From Pseudolysobacter antarcticus (GTDB lineage Bacteria > Pseudomonadota > Gammaproteobacteria > Xanthomonadales > Rhodanobacteraceae), in contig NZ_CP035704.1 in the NCBI RefSeq assembly GCF_004168365.1, positions 3,100,001 through 3,164,000 of the forward strand: DNA of 64,000 nucleotides, written 5' to 3'. The notes beneath the pieces are model-generated. The model was not told where the DNA came from, did no database searches, and worked only from the letters and a program-made list of their open reading frames with translations. Position 1 is the first letter of the stretch; each line of letters opens with the position of its first letter. Below are positions 26,770 through 36,600 of this stretch, one piece after another. The translations under genes and the position numbers were made by a program.

Positions 26770-28524
26770 ATGAACCTATTCCTCCGCCTGCTGATCAGCG
26801 TCCTGATCCTGTGCTGGCTCGTGCCGTTGTTCTATGGATCCGCATTTTTTTCGACGCTGCCGTTGCGCGTCATACGCGACGATGCAAATCGCTACGTCAT
26901 CGCAAAACATCCCGACCTGCCGCTGCCTGACGGCCTGCAGGTTGGCGATCTACTGGATCTGCCGCGCATGAGCATGGCCGATCGCGTCGCCGCAGTGCAG
27001 ATCGCGAACTCTCCGCCCGGGCTAGCCGTGAATATCGCTGTGCTTCGCGACGGTCAGCCGAGCACAATTACAGTTACGACGACGCCCGACCAAACGCGTG
27101 GTGGCACGGCGAATATCGCCTCGGGTTACCCGGCAATCCTGAGCCTCGTCGCACTGGCCCTGATCACACTCTGGCGCGGCCGCGACTGGACCGCCTGGGG
27201 CCTGTTGCTGTTCGCCGCACTGACCAGCATCCAGAACCTGGTTTCCAATATTCCACTCGATCCGATCACCGGATTCTGGCTCACGATAGTAGCCACACTG
27301 TTGCAGGTAATCGCGATTTCGGGGCTTTACATCACCGGAGAAACGCTGGTCGGTGACGGCATCAGCGCGCGCGTGCGCTGGCGATTTCGCGTATTGCTGA
27401 TTGCCAGCTGCTCGGTCGCGTTGGTGATGATCGTGGTTCGCCGTTGGGTCATCTTCGTCGATGGCAATGTCGCCGCGGTCGGCTGGCTGGGACTCACCAA
27501 TCTTCCGCTCGTGATTGCTGTGGGATTATCCGTCACCGTACTCGCAGTCGGCTATCGCGCGAGTGCAGCTGCGCAAAAACTTCGTATCCGCTGGGTACTT
27601 TTCAGCACCAGCCTGCTGTTGCTGACGGTGTGTGCGCAAATACTGTTTCCGCAAAACGGCATCGGCGCGGCGATAGTCTACGGATTGCTCACGGCGCTTT
27701 GCATGTTCGGATATCTCTACGCCGTACTACGCCATCGGCTGGTGGATGTTTCCTTCATCATTGACCGCACCCTGGTATTCGGCTTCACCACGGCGCTCGT
27801 GGTCAGTGTGTTTGCGCTGCTGGAGAAAATCGTCGAGAGCTTTGCGCTCGGCAAGGACGCAAGTATTTCACTTCAGGCGGGTGTCACGCTGGTCATTGCG
27901 CTCGTGCTCAACCGCGTCCACCATCGCGTCGAGCACGCCGTTGATCGGTATGTGTTTCGTCGCCAGCATTTCGCGATCGCCGCATTACGCGGCTTCACTC
28001 GCGAATGTGCGTTCATCGAAAAATATCCCCGACTGCTGGAGCTAAGCGTGGAGCGCGTGCAGACCGCGATCGGCGGCACGGGCGTAGCGATCTACGACCG
28101 TCGCGCTGAATCCCACGATTGCGAGATCAGCTGCGGCAGCACGACTTTTCCGGGCACGATCGAGAACGACGATGCGGCCCTTGTCGCGATGCGCGCGACC
28201 CAACATCACATCGAAACACCGTACAAGTCTAGCGTGCTGGATTTCGAAGGCTACGTCTTTCCCATCACGCAACGCGACCGCGTGATCGGCGTGCTGATGT
28301 GCGGCGCGCGGCACGGCGAAAAACTTGCACCGGACGAACTCGAAGCGCTCGACTTGCTCGCGCGCGAAATAGGCCGCGCGATCTACGATATCCGGATGCG
28401 CGAATACGAACGTTTTTTAACCTCGCTCGCGGCCGATCGTATCGCCAATCCCGGCGAACAGGCGCGGCGCCTGGCGCAGTCCGGCCACGCGAGACTTACC
28501 GGTCCGGATGCTGCGTACTTCTGA
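26770..28524 (+). CDS. Membrane sensor-like protein, PDZ-like loop, 7-9 helices and GAF-like domain, no kinase
   Basis: A 584-residue protein. After a first helix (residues 6-25) a periplasmic stretch of about 90 residues (VGDLLDLPRMSMADRVAAVQ, VNIAVLRDGQPSTITVTTTP) looks like a PDZ-type fold. About eight membrane helices follow to residue 360, with the basic turn YAVLRHRLVDVSFIIDRTLV that in related proteins joins the membrane part to a cytosolic GAF domain. Residues about 400-550 (GGTGVAIYDRRAESHDC, PITQRDRVIGVLMCGARHGE) are GAF-like. Related proteins usually continue into a histidine kinase, but this one ends shortly after the GAF region with a short basic tail, so it has no H-box or ATPase domain. 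It could act by binding a partner kinase. Function is not known. Confidence 0.65.
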   Translation: MNLFLRLLISVLILCWLVPLFYGSAFFSTLPLRVIRDDANRYVIAKHPDLPLPDGLQVGDLLDLPRMSMADRVAAVQIANSPPGLAVNIAVLRDGQPSTITVTTTPDQTRGGTANIASGYPAILSLVALALITLWRGRDWTAWGLLLFAALTSIQNLVSNIPLDPITGFWLTIVATLLQVIAISGLYITGETLVGDGISARVRWRFRVLLIASCSVALVMIVVRRWVIFVDGNVAAVGWLGLTNLPLVIAVGLSVTVLAVGYRASAAAQKLRIRWVLFSTSLLLLTVCAQILFPQNGIGAAIVYGLLTALCMFGYLYAVLRHRLVDVSFIIDRTLVFGFTTALVVSVFALLEKIVESFALGKDASISLQAGVTLVIALVLNRVHHRVEHAVDRYVFRRQHFAIAALRGFTRECAFIEKYPRLLELSVERVQTAIGGTGVAIYDRRAESHDCEISCGSTTFPGTIENDDAALVAMRATQHHIETPYKSSVLDFEGYVFPITQRDRVIGVLMCGARHGEKLAPDELEALDLLAREIGRAIYDIRMREYERFLTSLAADRIANPGEQARRLAQSGHARLTGPDAAYF

Positions 28525-28812
28525 ATCGCATGCCATCGCCCAAATGTGGCCGCAATGCTGCCGGCGCGCGTAGATGCGCGGGCGCGAAACGCAAGTTCCA
28601 TCGGCATGCCAAGTCAGACGCGACGCAGTCTGCCTATCCCGCAATCGATACTGCAACATTGCTATTTCTGTTGTTTGCTAGCGATCCGCATCGCGATTCA
28701 TCAGCGTGTTTTTTCGCGAGCTGCATCACGTCTGCCAACAGCGGAAGTTGCAACGTAAAGTTGCAGCCATGACACTGCGCTCACGGGGGCCGCCAATTCG
28801 GGTGACCTGATC

Positions 28813-29733
28813 ATGTGCAACGATCTTGATTCGCGATCTGTGCTGATTGAGCAAGGCGCAAAATTTCGGCCATCGATTCGGCGAAAAGTTTTGGCTACGA
28901 TCGCTGGCATCAGCATCGGCGCTGCAGCGACTGCAGCGTTGCCGCCGGCAGAAGTGCAGGCGCTGATCGATTTGTACAATGCGAGCGGCGGGCCGACCTG
29001 GACCAGCATCACCGATTGGGCCACCGCGCGTAATGCCAGCCCGACGCCAGTATGTTCGTCGGCCACCGGCAGCGTCGTCTGCGACGCGACCGGCACACAC
29101 GTCATCGGCATTAATCTGTACAACAATAATCTGATCGGCACGCTGCCGGCGTCGCTTATCAATCTGAGCCAATTACAGACGTTTCAGGTCGGCTACAACC
29201 AGTTGAGCGGGTCGATTCCGGCGGTTGCGGGCTTGGGCAAGCTGGAGAAATTTTTCGCTTATTCGAATCAGCTGAGCGGCTCGATTCCGCCACTCGGCGG
29301 CTTGAGCAAATTGGTCGAATTCAACGTCGCGTCCAATGGATTGAGCGGGGTTATTCCACCGCTCACCAATCTGCCGTCACTGCAGGCAATCAATCTCGGC
29401 TACAACCAGTTGAGCGGAACCATTCCGACGTTGTCCGGCACGCAATTGCCGCTGCTGAATTACCTCGAAATCGATTACAACCATTTTGCCGGATCGATCC
29501 CGGATATGAGCAGCATGACGGCACTGACCGCTTTTTACGCCGGCCATAATCGCCTGAACGGTCATGCACCCACTCCACCGTCGCCGAGCAGTCTGGTCGA
29601 TAGCGCGGCCACACTGTGTCCGAATTATCTCGCTGCGACATCGAGCAATCTTTGGGATGCGGCGACCCAGAGCACGCCGTGGTATGCGAGTTGTGATAAC
29701 GATACGATTTTCATCGACGGGCTGGAGTTTTGA
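28813..29733 (+). CDS. Exported plant-type leucine-rich-repeat protein with F-x-x-G-L-E tail
   Basis: A 306-residue protein. A hydrophobic export segment sits after a polar stretch (about residues 28-45, KVLATIAGISIGAAATAALP); a later start would make this a more standard signal peptide. The N-terminal cap (EVQALIDLYNASGGPTWTSI) and the repeats (LYNNNLIGTLPASLINLSQL, YNQLSGSIPAVAGLGKL, SNQLSGSIPPLGGLSKL) are of the L-x-G-x-I-P plant-specific LRR type, about seven copies of 22-24 residues. Such domains bind proteins or glycans outside the cell. The C terminus NDTIFIDGLEF carries the same tail as three other secreted proteins in this window. No partner gene is evident. Confidence 0.82.
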   Translation: MCNDLDSRSVLIEQGAKFRPSIRRKVLATIAGISIGAAATAALPPAEVQALIDLYNASGGPTWTSITDWATARNASPTPVCSSATGSVVCDATGTHVIGINLYNNNLIGTLPASLINLSQLQTFQVGYNQLSGSIPAVAGLGKLEKFFAYSNQLSGSIPPLGGLSKLVEFNVASNGLSGVIPPLTNLPSLQAINLGYNQLSGTIPTLSGTQLPLLNYLEIDYNHFAGSIPDMSSMTALTAFYAGHNRLNGHAPTPPSPSSLVDSAATLCPNYLAATSSNLWDAATQSTPWYASCDNDTIFIDGLEF

Positions 29734-29813
29734 TCGGCAGCACGACGCGATTGTCAAAACCATGATGGCCGCACGAAAACCCGATCGCGGCCACCAGGAT
29801 GCAAGCCAGCAGT

Positions 29814-30089
29814 TCAGCGGTTGTTGGTGGGTTCGATCTGGTCGATATTGCTGATATCGTCGGGCGTATCCCAAGCTGCGGGTTCGAGACCGTGGCTAGT
29901 GAGAATGACGTCGATGCGCCCGTGCACGTAGACCGAATCTTCTGCCGATGCCGCATCGGTGATATGTCTGGCCGCAACACCGAATGCAGCCCAGAAATCG
30001 CCAGCCTCCGGGATTTTTTCGATCATGTCCGGCATGCCTGCATCGAGTTCATCAAGCAAACGCACAAGCTCGGATTTCGAACGGATCAT
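29814..30089 (-). CDS. Small acidic hypothetical protein
   Basis: A 91-residue acidic, cytosolic-looking protein (MIRSKSELVRLLDELDAGMP). I recognise no family. The start overlaps by four bases (ATGA) the stop of a 37-codon proline-rich ORF upstream on the same strand (30086-30199), which argues that both are translated. Helical content dominates; no catalytic motif or signal peptide is visible. Confidence 0.6.
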   Translation of the reverse strand: MIRSKSELVRLLDELDAGMPDMIEKIPEAGDFWAAFGVAARHITDAASAEDSVYVHGRIDVILTSHGLEPAAWDTPDDISNIDQIEPTNNR

Positions 30090-30199
30090 GGTGACTCCTT
30101 TTGGTCCAGCATTTCGGCGGGAATCGGTTTCGGGCGCGGTGGCTCCTGTACCGGTACGGGCGGATGTTGGTGTTTTGGATCGGGGATTTCTTCAGGCAT
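30086..30199 (-). CDS. 37-residue proline-rich small protein
   Basis: A very short ORF, MPEEIPDPKHQHPPVPVQEP followed by PRPKPIPAEMLDQKESP; ten of its residues are proline in the first thirty. GGAG lies about eight bases before the ATG at 30199, and the TGA overlaps the ATG of the 91-residue gene downstream (ATGA). Both facts support real translation. The composition suggests an extended linker-like peptide or a leader that couples translation of its neighbour. I do not know a family. Confidence 0.5.
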   Translation of the reverse strand: MPEEIPDPKHQHPPVPVQEPPRPKPIPAEMLDQKESP

Positions 30200-30310
30200 G
30201 CTCTGCTCCAGTTTGCGGGCCAATGCTACATGAATCGGATCAGCCGCTGATTGCATGACGCTCAATGCGCAGTAAATTTTTCGCTGTCACGTTCACGGCA
30301 AAAGTCACGC

Positions 30311-31747
30311 TCAAAATCGCTTCAGTACCTGCGCGAGTTGTTTTGCTGCATGTCGAATTCGCTCCGGCGTGAACGCGGCAAAACCAAGTACCAATCCACC
30401 GCGCGACATCGGCTCAAGCGCGAATTGCGACAATGAATAGCTTTCGATACCGGCGTCGAGCGCTGCCGCTGCCACCGCGACATCATTCACATGCGGCGGC
30501 AACCAGACCACGGCGTTCAAGCCGGTGCGCGCAATCACGAGCTCGCCCGCTTCGCCGAAATATTCTGCCGCGGCATCGGCCAATGCTTTTCTGCGCTGCG
30601 CGTAAATCGCATGAATGCTACGGATGTGCCGGTCGAGATGGCCTTCGGCGAGAAACCGCGCGGCCGCATGCTGCAGTAACGTCGGCGTAAATCCGTCGGT
30701 GACGCGACGCATGCAGCGAAACGGCTCGACCAGATTTTTGGGCAATACGACATAGGCCAGCCGTGCGGCAGGAAACAGGGTTTTGCTGAAGGTGCCGATG
30801 TACATTACGCGGGCGTGTTTGCTCAGACTGTACAGCGCGGCAAGTGAGGGACCTTCAAAGTTGAATTCGCTGTCGTAGTCGTCTTCGACGATCAATGCAT
30901 CGCTATCCTGCGCCCAGTTTAACAACGACAATCGGCGTTCCAGGCTCATCGTCACCCCGGTCGGCGATTGATGCGATGGCGCGACATAAGCAAGCTTTGC
31001 CAACGGTGCGCGTGCAATTCCTTGCGCCACGATCATGCCATCGCGATCCACCGGCACCGGCACGATTTCAGCACCAGCCGCGACCAGCGCGCGACGTGCG
31101 CCGTAATACCCAGGATCCTCCAGCCAGACTTTATCGCCCGACTCGATAAACAACCGTGCGATCAGAAAAAATGCCTGCTGCGTACTGCCGACGATTGCAA
31201 CCTGCTCGCCACTGCAGATGATCGCGCGCGTGCGATACAGCCGCTCGGCGATCAACTCGCGCAGCTTCGGCAAGCCGAGCGGATCGCTCATGTCGAGCGC
31301 GTCAGGTTTCGCTTCCAGGCACGCCATGCGCATTGCCCTGCCCCACAATTCCAGCGGCGCCAGATCAAGCGCCGGTGTGCCGAAACGAAACGGCTGCAGC
31401 GGCCGCAAGTAATTGACGTTGAGTTGCAGCACTTTCTGCGCGGCTTTCGAAAGGCGTGTCGGCACCTGCTCCGACGTGCTGGGTGTGGACTTGTCGATCA
31501 ATACCTCGGTAACGCGCGTGCCATCGCCGACACGGCTGGCGAGATAACCTTCTGCGACCAGTCGCTCGAACGCAGACACGACACCGGCACGCGACACACC
31601 GAGTTGCGCCGCCAGCTCGCGCGTCGAAGGCAGGCGTGCGCGTGCAGGAATCTGCCCGTTGAGAATTGCCGTGCGCAGAGCGAGATAAATTTGTGTCGCG
31701 ATCGGCAAGCCCGATTGACGCTTGAACTCAATCGATTGCAGAAGCAT
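30311..31747 (-). CDS. MocR/PdxR-type GntR regulator with PLP-dependent aminotransferase-like domain
   Basis: A 478-residue regulator. Residues about 15-80 form a GntR winged helix (QIYLALRTAILNGQIPARAR, then LPSTRELAAQLGVSRAGVVS). Residues about 120-475 are a fold-type I aminotransferase domain with the PLP lysine in MYIGTFSKTLFPAARLAYVV and QALLVAPSHQSPTG-like substrate loop (VAPSHQSPTGVTMSLERR). MocR proteins usually sense PLP or amino acids and regulate vitamin B6, GABA or taurine genes; no such gene adjoins here. The frame is open to 31939 but family similarity starts at MLLQSIEFKRQSGLP, so I use the ATG at 31747 with GAGAAG upstream. Confidence 0.9.
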   Translation of the reverse strand: MLLQSIEFKRQSGLPIATQIYLALRTAILNGQIPARARLPSTRELAAQLGVSRAGVVSAFERLVAEGYLASRVGDGTRVTEVLIDKSTPSTSEQVPTRLSKAAQKVLQLNVNYLRPLQPFRFGTPALDLAPLELWGRAMRMACLEAKPDALDMSDPLGLPKLRELIAERLYRTRAIICSGEQVAIVGSTQQAFFLIARLFIESGDKVWLEDPGYYGARRALVAAGAEIVPVPVDRDGMIVAQGIARAPLAKLAYVAPSHQSPTGVTMSLERRLSLLNWAQDSDALIVEDDYDSEFNFEGPSLAALYSLSKHARVMYIGTFSKTLFPAARLAYVVLPKNLVEPFRCMRRVTDGFTPTLLQHAAARFLAEGHLDRHIRSIHAIYAQRRKALADAAAEYFGEAGELVIARTGLNAVVWLPPHVNDVAVAAAALDAGIESYSLSQFALEPMSRGGLVLGFAAFTPERIRHAAKQLAQVLKRF

Positions 31748-32280
31748 GTTTCTTCTCGGCGCCGTGGATAATTTGACACGGAAAAATATCACAAGCGGAA
31801 GTTCGAGTCGCGAATTCGTGGATGATCGGGCGACAAATATTTCCTGCGTGCGCGAGTGAATTTTCTTCGTGTGACACGCACGATGTCGAACGGAGTTTTC
31901 TGCAGCGCGGACGCGAACGATGTCGCATGAGCAAAACAAGTCGCTAACCGTTCCACAACTTTTGCATAACGAGTCTGCCGCTAAGGTGTGCCCACGACCG
32001 AAGGACGTGTGCAGGCTCCCCTCTTGTTCATCCTTGGCGCTCTACCTCCCCTGGAGCGTACCTCTGCAAAAGTGCGTGATGCCATTGCAAGGGCGGTCGA
32101 CCATTTTTAGCGACACGAACGCATTGCCAGCGACGTGTTTGATGAATACAAAATTACATTGGTAAATAGCCGAAGTTACATTCGTAAATCACGCGAACGA
32201 CACTCTAAATTCACAAGTTGAAGACGGTAATGTGGTTGAAACTCTCCTTGCCATATTCCCTTGTGGAAAAGGAAAGCGAC
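31748..32280. other. Gene-free region between the MocR regulator and a small gene
   Basis: About 530 bases, relatively AT-rich, upstream of both divergent genes. No ORF with coding character and no RNA gene is evident; it must hold the MocR promoter and operator, but I cannot pick out boxes with confidence. Confidence 0.5.
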
Positions 32281-32505
32281 ATGACTGATTTACTGTTGGT
32301 TGGTGGCCCCAATGCCGGACGGCATCTGCATGCCACTCATGAAACTCACCCTACCTTGTATACGATGACGGCTGCAGGACCATGCGCTTATCAGCGCGCA
32401 TCGACAATCTCCCGCGGCGGCGAATTTGTCGAGTTGTATCTCTGCGAAAATGTGCCGAAGGCCGAAGGCGAACGCCTGATGGCTGATGTGACGAAGAGGC
32501 TTTGA
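32281..32505 (+). CDS. Small hypothetical protein (74 residues)
   Basis: MTDLLLVGGPNAGRHLHATH and a C-terminal ELYLCENVPKAEGERLMADV. The opening 'GGPxxGR' resembles a class of short phage or plasmid-borne proteins of unknown function, but this is a weak likeness. AAGGAAAG lies before the ATG. The frame is open back to 32218, but the ATG at 32281 fits better. No membrane segment or signal peptide is visible. It stands alone, convergent with the papain-like gene. Confidence 0.55.
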   Translation: MTDLLLVGGPNAGRHLHATHETHPTLYTMTAAGPCAYQRASTISRGGEFVELYLCENVPKAEGERLMADVTKRL

Positions 32506-32629
32506 TTTTAGCAAGCAGTGATGGATGGCTGACGGGGAAAGTCAGTCTGCAATAAATATTCCGCGTCGCATGTTCTACGCGCTGTCGTTCTGCTTCAGTA
32601 AAATATCGGTTTGGCATTCGCGGCGATAT

Positions 32630-33604
32630 CTAGTATCGGGCTGGCATGGCTCTGTCTGTAGCGACGTCCAACACCACCGCGCCGTAAAGAGCGTAGGTAC
32701 GAATATAGTCGTAGCTCAGCAGCAAGTAACCATCGGCGCCAGTGTCTTTTCCCCAGCTGTTTCTGCAGATGAAAAAAGGCTTTCGCGCACCGCGATCGTA
32801 GCCAACGATGACCACGCAGTGTGCATCGGTCGGTGCCCACGGAATATCTTCGCCGTCGCGCATCACATCGTAGACATGATCGATATCGTGACGTCCGAAG
32901 GCGACGCCGACCGTGACGATGATGTCGAAACCCTGACTGACAATGTTTTCGAGAAATACGATGTTGGCAATACTCGGACCATCGAGCCCGACATTGTCGA
33001 TCAACGAATATTTTTTAATGCCGTAGTGCGCGTGGCGTTGCGCGTTCAAACTCGGACGTTGATCGCAGCGCGTGTGCAACGCAGACAGCGATTCATACCG
33101 ACACAAGGTTTCTGCGCAAACGCCGATCTCGCTCAAACACACCAGCGCATCTGCAAGTCGCACATCGTCATGGCACCAGTCGCGCGGCGGAATCGCACGG
33201 CGCATGAAAATCCAGTTCGCATATTGCGGCGATAGATTGACGACTTGGCCACGTCGAGCAAGGAATAACTCGATCGCGCCAAGCGTCGCAAATGCGATGC
33301 AAGTTTGCCGATCGCCTTGATCATGAATCGGAATGCGACGTGAGTGGGCATAGTCCGACGTGACGGGCGCATGCACAACGACAGGACACGATTTTTCGTA
33401 GTTCCAGAAAATCGCAGGTACATGAATTTTCGCGCGTTCCACACGCGTGAGTTTGTCATTCGCCAAAGATTGGTCTAGCGGAACTTGCTTGCCATCCAGT
33501 TGCAGCGATCGTCCGCCGTTCTGGTTCGCGATATAACGATCCTTGTCGGCAGTGGTGACAGGATTTTTTGTAGAGAGATGGCTGTTCACCAGGGCTTGCG
33601 CCAA
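32630..33604 (-). CDS. Papain-like (C1A family) cysteine protease
   Basis: A 324-residue protease with all active-site residues of the papain fold: Gln 96 and Cys 102 (IHDQGDRQTCIAFATLG), His 262 (PTDAHCVVIVGYD) and Asn 282 (FICRNSWGKDTGADGYL). About 85 residues precede the catalytic domain (RSLQLDGKQVPLDQSLANDK) and may be a propeptide. No signal peptide is visible, so it may stay cytosolic unlike the CHAT protein encoded next to it. The start is a TTG at 33604, one base past the TGA of the CHAT gene (33606-33608); a GTG at 33589 is an alternative. It is the last gene of the five-gene sigma/CHAT operon, which suggests that the two cysteine proteases act in one pathway. Confidence 0.85.
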   Translation of the reverse strand: MAQALVNSHLSTKNPVTTADKDRYIANQNGGRSLQLDGKQVPLDQSLANDKLTRVERAKIHVPAIFWNYEKSCPVVVHAPVTSDYAHSRRIPIHDQGDRQTCIAFATLGAIELFLARRGQVVNLSPQYANWIFMRRAIPPRDWCHDDVRLADALVCLSEIGVCAETLCRYESLSALHTRCDQRPSLNAQRHAHYGIKKYSLIDNVGLDGPSIANIVFLENIVSQGFDIIVTVGVAFGRHDIDHVYDVMRDGEDIPWAPTDAHCVVIVGYDRGARKPFFICRNSWGKDTGADGYLLLSYDYIRTYALYGAVVLDVATDRAMPARY

Positions 33605-33605
33605 C

Positions 33606-36600
33606 TCAGATCGATTCGATGTGCATCAACGATGCCCAGTAAAACGGATGGTGAAAACTCCGGCTGCTGCGCAGACGCAACTGCGCCTTGTGCAAGGCCG
33701 CGCCCACATCCGGCGCATTTGAGCTCGCCATGTCTGCATAAAATGTCGGCACCCAGAGTGCGGCCGCGGAATCGCTGGTCGGCCATAATGCCGCCACCAC
33801 ATGCTTGGCCCCGGCATGCGCCGTGGCATCGGCAAAACTCATGCTGGGGCGCACGCTATCATTCGTGCGTCGCCCCAATTGGCAGGCATCAAGCACGACC
33901 AGATCGCTGCGCGAACCACGACCAAGCACATCCAGTTCGCCGAGAAATCCGGGGGCGGCTCCGGCTGTTTCCGGCTCCAGCCAAACGCCGCTGAAACCGA
34001 TATGAGCGGAACCCGCGGTGCCGTGGCCGGCGATGTGCACCCAGTCACCCGATTGATTCAACGCGGCGAGCAAAGCGTCGCGACTATTCATGCTCTTGGC
34101 CACCACCTTGTGCTGTGAATTGAGCAGCGAAGTAGTGATGAAATCGGGCTCGCTGGATGCCATCGGCAACTGCGGCAATTCTGGTGACGCTGTTGCTGTT
34201 GCCTGCTGCGCGCTGACGAACACATGCACACGCGACGTCGGACTCGATGAATCCACGCAACAATTCGCACGCACATGCACCAGATTGATACTGCTGTTTT
34301 CGACCAGTTCTTCGTCACCCTCGCGCCAACGCAGGATCGGCCATGGCAACAGGCCGATATCACTGTCGGCATCTACCAACAATTTCGTGGGTGCAGATGT
34401 CATCGGCGCAGTGGCGAATAGTTTTGCGGCGATCACATCTCCCGCGAGATGAATTTGTTCCAGCGAATTGCCCGGGCTGGAAACCAGCAACAGCAGTTTC
34501 TCGGTTGCATCTCGCAATTGCTTCGACGATGGCGCGGCAAGCAAACGCGCCTGATCGCGCGAAATCCAGAGCATCGCTCCGCGCGGACCCGCATCCAGAA
34601 ACGAAACAAATACCGCCTCGGCGGCGAGGCCTTGTTGCAAGGTTTGCAGCGGTCGGCTGATCGCGGGATCCTTGGATGCAATGTGCGGGCTACCGTTCGA
34701 CAAGATCGCGAGCAATTCGCGGCCCATCGCCGTTGCAGAAGCATCGTCACGATGATTCGATGAGGCTAGCAATTCATGCCCGATCAATTCGTCGAGGCGC
34801 GTCGACGGATTGCGAGATGAATCATTTGCATCCGCTGGCGCGCGTGGTGCGCTGAGCAAATTGATCCATTGCCATGCCGCTTGCGCCGTGTCGCGATCGA
34901 CCGCAGCGATATCATCACCGCTCGCTGACTCGCGCTGCTCCAGTAACAACTCGATGGCCAGCGAGCGCAGCGGGGTGATTTGCCGCACCAGCAATTCCGC
35001 CATCAACGGATGGCGCATGTCGAACGCAGCAGCGTGAATATTCGTTGCTGCTGTTGTAAGTATCTGCAGCGCTTTGTCGCGATCGCCCGAGCGCGCCGAC
35101 CAGGTCGCATTGAGCTCGGCAAACTCGATCCGATGCGCCCACGACAGCGGCGCCGGGCGCAATTGATCCAGCAAACGCTGCGCCACGGGCAAATGTGCAG
35201 CCGCAATGGCCGTGCGTATCGCAATCAATTGCCATTCATGCGTATTGAGTTTTGTATGCTCGGACGCGGCATCGACCAATTTTTCCGCAGCGGCAACATC
35301 GTTGTTTTCGAGCTGCAGACGCGCCAGTAGCGTATGGCAAAGATCCAGCTCGGCCGGCATCTTCAATCGCGCATAGATAGCTTCGGCGGCGCGCACCGAT
35401 CGCAGCGCATCGTCGTTTTGGCCCGCGCGCAAATCGACTCTGGCCAACGCAATTTTGGCTGCAGCAAATCTCGCAGGTGCATCCTGCTCGGACAAACGTG
35501 ACAGCGCCGCTTCAACAAAGGCATACGAGTCGTCGAGCACGCCGAACTGCGAATACAACGACGCCACGCGCAACATCGCATTCGCCTCCCAGCGCGACGC
35601 ATGCACCGAAGAAAATTCGGAGATTGCGCTGTCGAACTGGCGCAATGCGGTAGCAACATCACCGTGCTCCAACGCGAGATCGGCCAACAACAAATACGCG
35701 CGACCATGCAAGATTGGTGCGTCCGGTCCTTCCGCCAGAAGTAATCCTTGTTGCGCGTAACCTTGCGCACGATCGTGGCTGCCCTGATAACGCAGCACCT
35801 CAGCGAGGTCGAGCAACATGCTCGCATGCTCGGTGCGTTCATCGTTGTTGGTAAACCCCGTGATGCTGGCTTCATAACATGCCACAGCCTGATCGAGCGC
35901 CCCGAGATAACGCAGCGCCAGACAACGCGCGGCACGCAGGCGTTCGGAAAAATACTGGTCATCCGGGCCAATCGAAAAATTTATTTTCGACAGATCCTGC
36001 GCCGCCTGATATTGCCCCGAGCGTTGCAACTCCTCCACTCGACCGACCCGTGCCGCCAGTGCGCGCGCGTTGTCGCCGATCGCCAACCATGCAGATTCGG
36101 CTTGCGCAAATGCCGCAATCGCCGCCGTGGTACGCGCGCCGGCAAACAAGGCTTGCGCGCGCAAGTGTTGCGTGAGCGCAAGTTCATCGGCAGCGACGGC
36201 GTCGGCACTTAGTTTGGTTATATCGCCAAGCAAATCGTCAGTCGGAATCCCTCGCGACACCGGCATCAATTGCTGCGAGATCAGCGCCGCGCGACCGAAC
36301 CAAACAATACGAGCGCGATCGCTCGCGGTCGGCGAACAATGCAATTTTGCGTGCAGCCGCGCGGGCGCGGCCGAGGCCAATATGCGCCTGACCTGCAGCG
36401 TATTGTTGCCGTGCATTTCAAGGAAAAAATAACCCAGCCGCGGCGGCACCGTAACTTCGTTGAACGAAGCTCCGGCGACCGCTCCAGTCAACTCGATTTC
36501 GGCACCGGATTCCTGCAGGTCCAGCCACGTCGTATCGCTCGCATGCACATCCAGTGAGATACGGTCTGAGCGAGGAATTGCCAGAGTCACTTCGGCGGTG

